DNA of 64,000 nt. It comes from Meinhardsimonia xiamenensis (lineage in GTDB: Bacteria > Pseudomonadota > Alphaproteobacteria > Rhodobacterales > Rhodobacteraceae). The stretch spans positions 1 through 64,000 of the forward strand of contig NZ_FNFV01000005.1 in NCBI RefSeq assembly GCF_900102905.1. Direction: 5' to 3'. Of the stretch, positions 49,496 through 58,177 are shown piece by piece. The translations under genes and the position numbers were made by a program. The notes beneath the pieces were generated by a model that did not search any database, was not told the DNA's origin, and saw nothing but the letters and a program-made list of their open reading frames with translations. The number at the start of each line of letters is the position of its first letter. The stretch's first letter is position 1.

Positions 49496-50448
49496 CGCCG
49501 GTCTTTCTTCTGTCTCTGCCGCGCTCGGGCTCCACCCTCCTGCAGCGCCGACTGGCGGCACATCCGGGCGTCGCCACGGTCGCCGAGCCATGGCTCCTTC
49601 TGCCCTTGCTCCTGGCCGGCCGCGCAGACATGGTCGCCGGCGTCCATGACCACGGCATGATGGCGCGCGCTCTGGAGGAGTTTCGCGGGCGCCTTCCCGC
49701 CGGCCAGAGCGACTGGGACGCGGCCGTGCGCGGCTTCGCCATGGGGCTGTACCGCAAGCTGGCCGGGCCGGGGGCGCGCGTGTTCATCGACAAGACGCCG
49801 CGCTATGCCCTCCTGGCCCGCGATCTGCTGCGCCTGTTCCCGCAGGGAAGGTTCATCGTCCTGACCCGGGAGCCGCCGGCCATCATCCAGTCGATCAACG
49901 ACACATGGGGTGACGGTCGATGGATGGTGCCGCGCCACGCGATCGATCTCTTCGAGGGGCTCGACGGGCTTGCCGCCCTGGCGCGTGCGGCCGACCAGCG
50001 CATCCGCCTGATCCGCTACGAGGATATGCTCGAGAGGCCCGAAGACGTGCTGGCAGGGCTGTTCGAGTGGCTCGGGCTCGATCCGGCAGCCGCCCGTGTC
50101 AAGACGCCCCTGCTTGAGGGCACCATGGGAGACCCGCGCCGCCATGGCGACGACGGGCGCATGCGCCGGCGTTCGCCCGACTGGCGCGCGCGCGCCATCA
50201 ATCCCCTGCGGCGCCGCTGGCAGCGCCGCTACCTCCTCTGGGCGGGCCGGGAGCGGCTGGCGGCCTTGGGCTACGGGCTCGAGGCGCTGCTTGACGATCT
50301 TGCCGCGGTGCCGTCAACCCTCGAGCATCTGGCCAGCGACGCCTGGCGCATGGGGGCGGCGCCGTTCTATCACCTTCTCGACGTGCCGTTGCGCCGCGAG
50401 AAGTTCGCGCGGCTCAGACGGGGGCGGCGCTGCCATGCATACCGCTGA
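49486..50448 (+). CDS. Sulfotransferase family protein
   Basis: 320 residues. The 5'-phosphosulfate-binding loop of PAPS-dependent enzymes is present as LSLPRSGSTLLQRRL (9-23). KTPRYALLARDLLRLFPQGRFIVLTREP is the second conserved stretch with the 3'-phosphate binding Arg, followed by IRYEDMLERPEDVLAGLFEWLGL. It probably sulfates a sugar of the polysaccharide, giving an acidic polymer common in marine bacteria. Overlaps the genes on both sides, so it belongs to the operon. Confidence 0.85.
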   Translation: MCLTPVFLLSLPRSGSTLLQRRLAAHPGVATVAEPWLLLPLLLAGRADMVAGVHDHGMMARALEEFRGRLPAGQSDWDAAVRGFAMGLYRKLAGPGARVFIDKTPRYALLARDLLRLFPQGRFIVLTREPPAIIQSINDTWGDGRWMVPRHAIDLFEGLDGLAALARAADQRIRLIRYEDMLERPEDVLAGLFEWLGLDPAAARVKTPLLEGTMGDPRRHGDDGRMRRRSPDWRARAINPLRRRWQRRYLLWAGRERLAALGYGLEALLDDLAAVPSTLEHLASDAWRMGAAPFYHLLDVPLRREKFARLRRGRRCHAYR

Positions 50449-51673
50449 AGCTTTTGCCCACAAGCGGCTGGAAGACCTGCTTGTTGTCCTCGTTCTGCTC
50501 GTCTCCAGCCGCGCCGCCCTGGTGAATTTCGCCGATGCCTTCCAGCTCGGCGTCTTCGCTCTGGCCCTTGCCTTCTGGCTCCTGCGCGGGGGCGGGATTT
50601 CGCCGGTTGTGATCGCCTTTCTCCTGCTCTCGCTCCTGTGGCTCGGGCTGCATGCGCTCATCGACGGCGCGATCGTTGTGCGCACCTGGGCGGGCCATTT
50701 TCTCAGGCTCCTGACCGCAGCCTTCGTGATCGGGGCCGTCTCGCGGCCGCTCGAGCGCCTGTCCCGCTGGGTCGTGATGCTGGCAGCGCTCTCGCTTGGG
50801 CTCTACGCCGCCGGGCTTGTCCTGCCCGGTCTGCCCGAGGCTCTGTACCGGCTGGCTCCCGAACCGTTGCGGTTTGTCGGCGGCACGCAGGTTGGCGAGA
50901 CGCTCACCGGCTCGTGGCGGCGCGCGAGCTGGCTTGTGTACACCGTCGCGCCAGACAGGGCGGGGCAGAATCACGGCTTCATGTGGGAGCCGGCGGCCTT
51001 CGGCATGGTGCTTGCCCTGGCGCTCTGGGCGCGCCTGCTTGCCGGGCGCATCGGGCTCGATCCGGGCAACATCGTTCTGCTCGCGGCGATGGCGTCGACC
51101 TTCTCCACCACCACCTGGATCGGCGCGATGGTGAGCGTGGCTTTCATCCTTTGGCGTCACGGCGGCGGCTGGCGCCTCCTGCTTCTCCCGACGATTCCCG
51201 CCGCGGTTCTGGCCTGCCTCACCGCCGATTTTCTCCTGCCGAAGATAATTAAGGAAATTCAATCTGGTTACGCGCCGTACATGAGGTGGAGCCTGAGCCG
51301 GATGGCAAGTTTTCATCTCGACATTGCCGATCTCGTCCAGAGGCCGCTTCTTGGGCGCGGTCTCGTCATCTCGGGAGACGAGACCGCGCGCCTTCCCTCG
51401 AACAACGGCCTCAGCGACTATCTGGCGCGCTACGGGCTGGTGATGTCGCTGGCAAGCGCCTCGCTTCTCGTGACGAGCCTGCGGCGGGCGTTCGGGGCCG
51501 ACGTGACCGCGCTTGCCGGCTTTCTGGCGGTTCTGCTGATCTTTGCCTGGGCCGAGAAATACTGGGAGCTGCCGCTCTTTCAGCTGTGGCTCTTCGCCGG
51601 CTTCTCCGGCGCCCGCCCGCACCACGCGGCATTGCGTGCGCCCGGGCAGGCGCACGGCGCGCGCGGCTACTGA
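50435..51673 (+). CDS. Polysaccharide polymerase-like integral membrane protein
   Basis: 412 residues from the ATG at 50435, overlapping the sulfotransferase end by 14 bases. About ten hydrophobic segments are visible, starting LEDLLVVLVLLVSSRAALV, and a soluble loop lies around FVGGTQVGETLTGSWRRASW to HGFMWEPAAFG. The overall layout suggests a Wzy- or EpsF-type polymerase; no diagnostic motif is certain. Its last seven bases overlap the end of the convergent sugar transferase gene. Confidence 0.65.
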   Translation: MHTAEAFAHKRLEDLLVVLVLLVSSRAALVNFADAFQLGVFALALAFWLLRGGGISPVVIAFLLLSLLWLGLHALIDGAIVVRTWAGHFLRLLTAAFVIGAVSRPLERLSRWVVMLAALSLGLYAAGLVLPGLPEALYRLAPEPLRFVGGTQVGETLTGSWRRASWLVYTVAPDRAGQNHGFMWEPAAFGMVLALALWARLLAGRIGLDPGNIVLLAAMASTFSTTTWIGAMVSVAFILWRHGGGWRLLLLPTIPAAVLACLTADFLLPKIIKEIQSGYAPYMRWSLSRMASFHLDIADLVQRPLLGRGLVISGDETARLPSNNGLSDYLARYGLVMSLASASLLVTSLRRAFGADVTALAGFLAVLLIFAWAEKYWELPLFQLWLFAGFSGARPHHAALRAPGQAHGARGY

Positions 51674-52374
51674 CCGGTGCCGCGCAGGACAGCGCCGACG
51701 GTGCAGAGCAGCAGCTGGAGGTCCTTGCCGAGGCTGATCGTGGCCAGGTAGTGCTCGTCATGGGCGACGCGGCTCGCGAAGACACCCCGCGCGCGTTCGG
51801 AGACCTGCCATGGCCCGGTCAGGCCCGGACGATGAAGGAAATAGGACCGCCCCCCGGCCCGACGGTAGGCGGCTTCTTGCCCGGGCGTGAACGGGCGCGC
51901 GCCGACCAGACTCATGTCGCCGCGCAACACGTTGATGAGTTGGGGAATTTCATCGATGCTGGTCTTGCGTAGAAAGCGGCCCAGCCGGGTGATGCGCGGA
52001 TCATCCGACAGCTTCTGGAACCGCTCCCATTCGAGGCGCAGCCTCGGGTCGCGCGCGCAGAGATCAGCGAGCACGCCTTCTGCCCCCGGCACCATGGTGC
52101 GCAGCTTGAGGCATCGGAAGCGCCGCCCCCCGCGGCCAACGCGCGTCTGCGCATAAAAGGCAGGCCCGCCGTCGCAGCGGATGACGATCACGAGAATGGC
52201 CAGAAGCGGGAGAAACGCGGCAAGAAGGACGGCCGCGCCGAGAATGTCGAACAGGCGTTTGCCATGTCTCGCATAGAAGCCGTGCAGGGCGGAACCGCTT
52301 GCCGCGCCGCCGCGGTCGGGGACGGCGTCACCGACCGCAAGTTGCAAGGCTGCATTGACCGTTTCGTCCGACAT
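51667..52374 (-). CDS. Initiating sugar transferase (undecaprenyl-phosphate sugar phosphotransferase)
   Basis: 235 residues. One membrane segment (LFDILGAAVLLAAFLPLLAILVIVI) is followed by the catalytic domain: FRCLKLRTM, ITRLGRFLRKTSIDEIPQLINVLRGDMSLVG and the terminal HRPGLTGPWQV. This is the ExoY/WbaP C-terminal type that transfers a sugar 1-phosphate to undecaprenyl phosphate, starting repeat-unit assembly. It is on the opposite strand to the rest of the locus, with a CtrA-like box 90 bases upstream. Confidence 0.9.
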   Translation of the reverse strand: MSDETVNAALQLAVGDAVPDRGGAASGSALHGFYARHGKRLFDILGAAVLLAAFLPLLAILVIVIRCDGGPAFYAQTRVGRGGRRFRCLKLRTMVPGAEGVLADLCARDPRLRLEWERFQKLSDDPRITRLGRFLRKTSIDEIPQLINVLRGDMSLVGARPFTPGQEAAYRRAGGRSYFLHRPGLTGPWQVSERARGVFASRVAHDEHYLATISLGKDLQLLLCTVGAVLRGTGQ

Positions 52375-52463
52375 CGCGCCCTCCCTGCCGGGCCAGCCTG
52401 CGGCTGTGGCCGGCCACGTCGGGGCTCATGAAGGCGAAATTTCCCTAAGGATCCGTAAAGCGG

Positions 52464-52478
52464 TTAATGGCCGTCTAA
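52464..52478 (-). promoter_or_regulatory. CtrA-like box upstream of the sugar transferase gene
   Basis: On the minus strand TTAG, seven bases, TTAA (GTTAGACGGCCATTAACC in context). It lies 90 bases before the sugar transferase start at 52374 in the 278-bp divergent region 52375-52652; the rest of that region has AT-rich patches but no feature I recognise. The core GGCCATTAA is shared with the box at 44900. Confidence 0.4.
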
Positions 52479-52652
52479 CGGCAGAGGCAAACGCCGCGGT
52501 CCGGTGTCCGGGCGCGGCTTCGAAGATCCGGCATTTTTGCTGAATTTCAAAGAACAAGGCACCGTCTCTTAACAGGTTTCTCACCTTCCGACGCAAGGCT
52601 CTCTGGTGGTGGGGGCAGTTGGGCAGGCGCGCGCCTGCATCGAGGGGGTGAG

Positions 52653-53198
52653 ATGATGGCTCAAGGGGCAAGAGGCCGCCTTCTGGCGGCGGCCTGTCTT
52701 GTATCAGTTCTCATGCCGGCGGCCTGCGCCGGGGCTCAGGGCAGGCTCGTGGTGGGCGATGATCCGGGCGGATCCTTGCCCGCGCGGGTGGCGCAGGTCG
52801 CCCGGCTGCGCGCCGAAGGGGCGGTTGTGGAGATTCGCGGGCGCTACTGCCTGTCGGCATGCACGCTCTACATCGGGCTGCCGCGCGCCTGCGTCTCCCC
52901 GGCAACAGTATTCGGCTTCCACGGGCCGAGCTCGCGCTTTTACGGCATCTCCCTACCGCCCCGCCAGTTCGAGCATTGGTCGCGGGTGATGGCGGCGCAT
53001 TATCCGCCCCGGCTTCGCCGCTGGTTCATGGCCAGCGCGCGTCATGTAACCATGGGCTTTGCCCGCCTCTCCGGGCGAGAGCTGATTGCACTCGGGGTTG
53101 CCGCCTGCCCCGGCGCAGCTGGCGCCAGCCTCGACCCCGGCCGCAGCGATGCCGGTCTGCCCCCCTCTGTCACGACGGGCTCGCCGCCACCGGCGTGA
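52653..53198 (+). CDS. ClpP/crotonase-like periplasmic protein (tentative)
   Basis: 181 residues with an N-terminal signal (LLAAACLVSVLMPAACAGAQ); a lipoprotein Cys at 25 is possible. GRYCLSACTLYIGL followed by ATVFGFHGP resembles the COG3904 periplasmic ClpP-like family, in which the Ser (68) of CxSAC is the nucleophile and the His (90) would be the base. Small proteins like this recur in Rhodobacteraceae polysaccharide loci, to my recollection. Its last 29 bases overlap the end of the convergent gene. Function unknown. Confidence 0.6.
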   Translation: MMAQGARGRLLAAACLVSVLMPAACAGAQGRLVVGDDPGGSLPARVAQVARLRAEGAVVEIRGRYCLSACTLYIGLPRACVSPATVFGFHGPSSRFYGISLPPRQFEHWSRVMAAHYPPRLRRWFMASARHVTMGFARLSGRELIALGVAACPGAAGASLDPGRSDAGLPPSVTTGSPPPA

Positions 53199-53634
53199 AC
53201 AGCTCGAGGCCGTCAAGCGCGACGGCCGGATCGGCCAGAATTGCGGCAAGCGTCCGCATCGAGTGCGCCTGCGCGGCATCTGTCGAAGCCTCGGCAAGCA
53301 GTCGCAGGGCCGCTGCGACGGCGGAGCGCGCGGCAGTGCCGCTGTGCGCTTCGGCGATGAGGAGCGCCGCCAGGATGCCGAGGCGTTCATTGAGCTCGGG
53401 CAGTGGCGCGCCTTGCCTGCGCAGCGCTTCGACAAATCCCCCGGCCCAGGCCACGCAGGCGCGCTCGGCGCTGCAGGCACCGCGCAGTGCCGGCCCGTCG
53501 AGGGCGGTGCCGCCAGGTGGGAGGGTCTCCTCCGCCCCTGCCGCGAACGGCAGCACCAGCGGCAGGATAACGGCCAGGATGCGCCCAGGAGCGCACAACG
53601 CCCGTCCTCTTTGTCGCCTCAAGATCGCGTCCAT
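53170..53634 (-). CDS. Exported protein of unknown function
   Basis: 154 residues. A likely Sec signal peptide is RILAVILPLVLPFAAGAEE, preceded by a basic N-terminus. The mature part has CSAERACVAWAGGFVEALR (two Cys) and an Ala-rich helical stretch. I do not recognise the family. It lies in the polysaccharide locus, converges on the ClpP-like gene with a 29-base overlap, and starts 25 bases from a CtrA-like box. Confidence 0.55.
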   Translation of the reverse strand: MDAILRRQRGRALCAPGRILAVILPLVLPFAAGAEETLPPGGTALDGPALRGACSAERACVAWAGGFVEALRRQGAPLPELNERLGILAALLIAEAHSGTAARSAVAAALRLLAEASTDAAQAHSMRTLAAILADPAVALDGLELFTPVAASPS

Positions 53635-53658
53635 GCCGCCGAGTGTGTCCGAGCACGC

Positions 53659-53673
53659 TTAACATTTCCCTAA
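53659..53673 (-). promoter_or_regulatory. CtrA-like box between divergent polysaccharide-locus genes
   Basis: On the minus strand TTAG, seven bases, TTAA (in GGTTAGGGAAATGTTAAG). It is 25 bases from the exported-protein start at 53634 and 69 bases from the ATG at 53742, so it could act on both genes. It has the same TTAR-N7-TTAA form as the boxes at 44900 and 52464. Confidence 0.4.
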
Positions 53674-53741
53674 CCTTCGCCTGCTTGCATGGCCGTGCGG
53701 TCGCAGAAGGCGGCTTGCGCCGAGGGCGGAGATGTCGTGAC

Positions 53742-54512
53742 ATGCAGCGCGCGAAATCAGGCATGGCCTCATCCGGTGCGGTGCAGGCGGGCAGCGGGGG
53801 GCGGGCGATGAAGCTCGGCGGCGCAGTGCTGCTCGTCGCCCTCGCTGCCCTGTCAGTCTGGTTGCTGCCGCGCGAAATCGCCGCCGAGCGCCTTGCGCGG
53901 GCGGGCCCGGCCGCAACGGTCGCCCGGCTTTCCGCGGTCGGGGCGCCAGCCGACATGCCCCTGTCCCAGCGCGGACGCGTCGCGCTCATACGCGGCTGTC
54001 TCGAAGGGCTCGTGGGCACGCTTTCCGGTCTCGTGGTGGGGCGGGCGCGTGCCCGTCTGTCAGAGCGCTGCGCCGCCGCGGCCGAGACGGCCGCGCAGGA
54101 ATGGCCGGGTCATGGGCCGGCGTTCCTCGTGCGCGCCGCCGCTCTCGCCGCTCGGGAAATCAGGCGCGAAAACCAGCTCGCGCTCGCGCGGCCGCAACGG
54201 GTGGAGGCGCTGCTCGAGGCGGCCCGCCGCCGCGCGCCGGCGGAAGCCTGGCAAGCGGGTTGGCGTCTGGCCGTGGCCATGCGGCTTGGCCCTCCCGAGG
54301 CGCTGGCCGGTCTTTATCGCGCGCGGTCCGACATGGTCATCCTCTCCGAAAGCCCGCCCGGAGACGCGCTGGCGCGGTTGCTTGTTCGACACCCTGACTG
54401 GCGCGAGGAGGTCGGCGCGGCCCTTGCCGTGGCCAGCGCCAGGGCGCGGGCCAATGTCGCGGCGGCGCTCAGGCGCCTCTCGGGGGCGGCGGGGCGAGAC
54501 AATGACGGTTGA
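53742..54512 (+). CDS. Membrane-anchored protein of unknown function
   Basis: 256 residues from the ATG at 53742; an ATG at 53808 just before the hydrophobic segment (MKLGGAVLLVALAALSVWLLP) is an alternative start. After this single N-terminal membrane anchor comes a helical, Ala- and Arg-rich periplasmic domain (RVALIRGCLEGLVGTLSG, CAAAAETAAQEW and similar) that may form TPR-like helices. I cannot name the family. Its end overlaps the next gene by 11 bases, so it is likely part of the polymerisation module. Confidence 0.6.
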   Translation: MQRAKSGMASSGAVQAGSGGRAMKLGGAVLLVALAALSVWLLPREIAAERLARAGPAATVARLSAVGAPADMPLSQRGRVALIRGCLEGLVGTLSGLVVGRARARLSERCAAAAETAAQEWPGHGPAFLVRAAALAAREIRRENQLALARPQRVEALLEAARRRAPAEAWQAGWRLAVAMRLGPPEALAGLYRARSDMVILSESPPGDALARLLVRHPDWREEVGAALAVASARARANVAAALRRLSGAAGRDNDG

Positions 54513-55953
54513 GGCGTCGGGCATGCGTTTCAGCAGCAGTCGGGCGGCCTCGGCGGCCCCACCGGGCCGGATGCGAGCTGTCGGGTTCGCCTCCGCACAT
54601 GTTCTCGAAGCGGCAACCTTGCCGATCCTCGCGCTGTCGCTGTGGGCCGTCGCGCTGGCCGACGGCGCCGCCCGCCCGGTGCTCTGGCTCGCAAGCACGG
54701 CGGTCTTCTGCGCGCTTCTCGCCCTGCGCCTCGCCGCCGACTGCTCGTTTCCGGCCGCGCCGGCGCACATGGCCCTGCCGCCCGGCCTTCGCATTCTCAT
54801 CGCGATCGGCGCCGCCTTTCTCGCCGGTCTCGGGCTGCAGCTCGTGCCCCTGCCGCCGCCCCTGGCCGCTCTGGCGCCGCTGCCGCTCGAGCTGCCGGCA
54901 ACCGCCCGGCCGGTCAGCCTGACCCCCTCGGCCACGGCCCTCGGCATTTTGCGCGGGGCGGGCGCACTGGCGCTGTTCTGTCTCGTCGCGCAACTGGCCT
55001 GTTGCCCGCGCGCGGCGCGGCGCCTCGCCTGGCTGATCGTGCTTGGCGTTGCCGGTCACGCTCTCCTGGCTCTGGCGGCTCTGCAGATGCCCGGGGAGGG
55101 GGTGCTCTGGTCGGCGAACAGCGCCTATCCCGGCTTCGCGACCGGCGGTTTCGTCAACCGCAACGCCTTTGCCGCCCATATGGGTCTGGGGATGAACCTG
55201 GCCCTTGCCCTTGCGCTGGCGGACGCGCGCCGGCGGCCGCCCGAGGCGCTGCTCCTCGTCAGTCTGGCCGGTGCGATGCTCGCGGCCCTGGCCGCCAGCG
55301 GATCGCGCATGGGGCTCGTCTCGTCACTGGTCGGCGCGGGCGTCGTGCTGTTTTTCGCGCGGCCGCGTCGCAGCCTGGCGCGGCGGCGTGGGGCGCAACA
55401 CCCGTTGCGCGTGGCGCTTCCGGGCGTTCTTGCGCTCGGGCTCGTGGCCTTCCTCGCGGGGCGCGCGCTGCCTGACCGTCTGCTCGCCACGCCCGCGGCG
55501 CTGGAGGAGCGGCTCCTGCTCTGGCGCCAGAGCCTGCGGCTCATCTCCGAGCGACCGTGGACGGGCTTCGGATGGGACGGTTTCGCCGCGGCCTTCGAGC
55601 TCTATCACCGGCCCGAATTGTCCCCCGCGCGGGTGTGGGACTTTCCGCATGCGACGTATCTGACGCTTTGGTGCGAGGCGGGGCTCATCTGGGGCAGCTT
55701 GCCGCTCCTTGCCGGGCTGCTCGCGGGTGCGCGTCTCGTCGCGGGCCTTGGCGGCGCCGCCGCGCCGGCAAACCCGATGGCGGTGGCGGCGCTGGCCGCT
55801 CTCGTACAGGCGGCGCTGCACGCGGCGGCAGACTTCAGCTTCGAAATCGACGCCAACCTGCTTCTGTTGCTGGCGCTCATCGCACTCGGCCTGGGCCGCG
55901 CCGAGGCCCGTCGCTGCGGCGCCCTTGCCCGAAAGGAGTGCGACGATGGCTGA
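54502..55953 (+). CDS. O-antigen ligase/polymerase family membrane protein
   Basis: 483 residues with about 12 membrane helices. The Wzy_C-type region is visible: YPGFATGGFVNRNAFAAHMGLG, ASGSRMGLVSSLVG and, in the large periplasmic loop, LLWRQSLRLISERPWTGFGWDGFAAAF and FPHATYLTLWCEAGLIW. These are typical of O-antigen ligases and polysaccharide polymerases. With the polymerase-like gene at 50435 the locus has two such proteins, and which is polymerase and which is ligase cannot be told here. Confidence 0.82.
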   Translation: MTVEASGMRFSSSRAASAAPPGRMRAVGFASAHVLEAATLPILALSLWAVALADGAARPVLWLASTAVFCALLALRLAADCSFPAAPAHMALPPGLRILIAIGAAFLAGLGLQLVPLPPPLAALAPLPLELPATARPVSLTPSATALGILRGAGALALFCLVAQLACCPRAARRLAWLIVLGVAGHALLALAALQMPGEGVLWSANSAYPGFATGGFVNRNAFAAHMGLGMNLALALALADARRRPPEALLLVSLAGAMLAALAASGSRMGLVSSLVGAGVVLFFARPRRSLARRRGAQHPLRVALPGVLALGLVAFLAGRALPDRLLATPAALEERLLLWRQSLRLISERPWTGFGWDGFAAAFELYHRPELSPARVWDFPHATYLTLWCEAGLIWGSLPLLAGLLAGARLVAGLGGAAAPANPMAVAALAALVQAALHAAADFSFEIDANLLLLLALIALGLGRAEARRCGALARKECDDG

Positions 55954-58123
55954 CGGATCGCTTGCGCCTCCACCCGTGGCATCCCCGCGCACGGGCGTCA
56001 CCGTACTTCCCGAGCGCGTGCTTGACGCGCGCGAGATCGCCGCCATCTGTCGGCGGCGCCTGCGCGACATCCTCGCCGTCACCGCGGCGGTGATGCTGAT
56101 GTTTGCAACCGGGCTTCTCGTCGTCGAGCCGCGCTACACCGCGACCGCCCTGTTGCTCGTCGACCCGAGTCAGCAAGCCTTGCTGACGCCAGATGCACCG
56201 GGTTCCGCCCCAAGACCCGGCGCCGAGGGCGCCCGCGTCGAGAGCGAGGTCGAGATCGCCCGATCGAAAGCGACGCTCCTTGCCGCGATCGACCGTCTCG
56301 CCCTTGCCTCCGATCCCGAATTCGGGGCGGGCCCCACGCTGCCGGACAAGCTGCGTGCCGCGCTCGGCCTGCCCGCGGGCCCCCTGCCTTCGGGGCGCGT
56401 GCTGCTCGACAGTACCCTGGATCGCCTCGCGCGGGCGCTTGCGGTGCGGCGCCGCGGGCTCACCCAGGTTTTCGAGATCTCCGTGACGGCGCGTGAGCCG
56501 GAGCGCGCTGCACGCATCGCCAATGCGGTGGCCGAGGCCTATCTCGAGGGCCAGATCGCGGCGCGCACCCGCGTCGTCGAGCACGCGCGCGAGCTGTTGC
56601 GGGCCGAGGTTGCGCGCGCGCGCCAACGCCTCGCCGATGCCAACGCCGCCTTCGACGCCTTTCTTGCAGAGAATGTCGAGTTGCTGGTGAGCGACGCCGG
56701 CCGCGGCGACGTGCGCGCGCTCGATGCGGCGCTCGCCGAGCTTGCCGCCCGCCAGCGCTCCGTCGGCGAGAGCCTTGCCGCGGCCCAGCGCGCCGCAGGG
56801 GCCGGAGACTGGCAGGCGCTCCCCGAGCGGCTGTCGGATGCCGCGCTCGCCGCGCTGATCGACAAGCGCGAAGCCTTTCGCCGCCAGCTTTCACGCACGC
56901 CGCCGGACAGCCCGGCAATGGCCGACCTTCGGCGCGTCATTGCGTCGCTTGACGAGCGCATCGAGGCCGAAACCGATGCTGCGCTGCAGGACATGCGCGC
57001 CGAACTGGCCGAGATCGAGCGCCGCAAGGGCGAGATCGGCGCCGAGCTGCGGCAGGCGGTGCTTGGCGGTGCGCTGTCGTCAACCGCGCTGGCGCGACTG
57101 CACGAGCTGCGGCAGGAGGCGGGAATCGCCCGCGAGCAGCACGCCGCGCTCCTCGCGCGCCAGCGCGCGCTCGAGGCGCAGGCTCCCATCCAGGTCGCCG
57201 ATGCGCGCATCGTCTCGCCGGCGCTCGCGCCCGGCAGCCCCTCCTTTCCCGACCGCGGCCTTGTCCTCTCAGTGGGCGCGCTCGTCGCCGCGGGCCTCGG
57301 GTTCGGCTTCGCGCTGATGCGCGAGCTCTGGTTCGGGGCTATCGTGTCGCCGGCGCAACTCGAATCCGCCGTCGCGCGGCCCCTTGCGGCGGTCATTCCC
57401 CGGCACGGGGGCCGCGAACCCCCGGCCGATGCCGTGGTGACCGCGCCGCAGGCACCCTGTGCCGAAGGCGTCCGCGGCCTTCGCGCCGCGATCGACAGGC
57501 ACCTTCCGGCGGGCCGCCCCGGCGGGCGGGTCGTCATGCTCGCCTCCGCCGCCCCCGGCGAGGGCAAGTCGACCCTGGCGCTTGCCCTTGCCCGCGCCGA
57601 AGCGCAGATCGGCCGGAGGGTCATCGTCGTCGATGCCGATCTGCGGCGGCCCCACCTGGCCGCGCTTCTCGGCGCAACGCCCCTCTACGGGCTTGCCGAT
57701 TACCTCGCCGAGCCCGACATCGAACCGGAGGGAGACGGGTTTCTGATCCCCGACCCGCTCAGTGAGGCCTCGGTTGTGGTTGGCCGCCCCTGGAGGGAGG
57801 GGCCGACCGACCGGCTGATCCTGTCCCCCGCCTTCGCGACGGTGATGCGGCATCTGCGCAGCATTGCCGACCTCGTGGTGATCGATACGCCGCCGCTTCT
57901 GGCCGTGGTCGATGCGGAGATTCTTGCCAACCATGCCGATGCGGCGGTGCTGGTCACGCGCCACGGGCGGACAGCGCAGGCGGACGCGCGAATGGCCGCC
58001 GCGCGCCTCGCCTCCGCGATGGGGTCCGAAAAGCCGCTCCTGCCGGTTCTCAACGCCTGTGGCAGAGGTGATGCCGCCTATGGGCTTCCGCCGTCTGGCT
58101 TGCCCGGCTGGGCGGGCTATTGA
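55946..58123 (+). CDS. Wzc/ExoP-like chain-length determinant with P-loop kinase domain
   Basis: 725 residues; AAAGGAG precedes the ATG at 55946. An N-terminal Wzz domain with a first membrane helix (ILAVTAAVMLMFATGLLVV) is followed by a long coiled-coil region (about 200-420) and a second helix near 440. The kinase part has Walker A with Lys541 (APGEGKST), Walker A' VIVVDADLRRP and Walker B LVVIDTPP. Only two Tyr lie at the C-terminus, fewer than in the usual Tyr cluster. It would control export and chain length of the polysaccharide. Confidence 0.88.
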   Translation: MADGSLAPPPVASPRTGVTVLPERVLDAREIAAICRRRLRDILAVTAAVMLMFATGLLVVEPRYTATALLLVDPSQQALLTPDAPGSAPRPGAEGARVESEVEIARSKATLLAAIDRLALASDPEFGAGPTLPDKLRAALGLPAGPLPSGRVLLDSTLDRLARALAVRRRGLTQVFEISVTAREPERAARIANAVAEAYLEGQIAARTRVVEHARELLRAEVARARQRLADANAAFDAFLAENVELLVSDAGRGDVRALDAALAELAARQRSVGESLAAAQRAAGAGDWQALPERLSDAALAALIDKREAFRRQLSRTPPDSPAMADLRRVIASLDERIEAETDAALQDMRAELAEIERRKGEIGAELRQAVLGGALSSTALARLHELRQEAGIAREQHAALLARQRALEAQAPIQVADARIVSPALAPGSPSFPDRGLVLSVGALVAAGLGFGFALMRELWFGAIVSPAQLESAVARPLAAVIPRHGGREPPADAVVTAPQAPCAEGVRGLRAAIDRHLPAGRPGGRVVMLASAAPGEGKSTLALALARAEAQIGRRVIVVDADLRRPHLAALLGATPLYGLADYLAEPDIEPEGDGFLIPDPLSEASVVVGRPWREGPTDRLILSPAFATVMRHLRSIADLVVIDTPPLLAVVDAEILANHADAAVLVTRHGRTAQADARMAAARLASAMGSEKPLLPVLNACGRGDAAYGLPPSGLPGWAGY

Positions 58124-58177
58124 CCTGCGTCCGGCCTGCTGGCCCATTGAGGAAGGCGGATTGTCAGGAGGGCGGCA

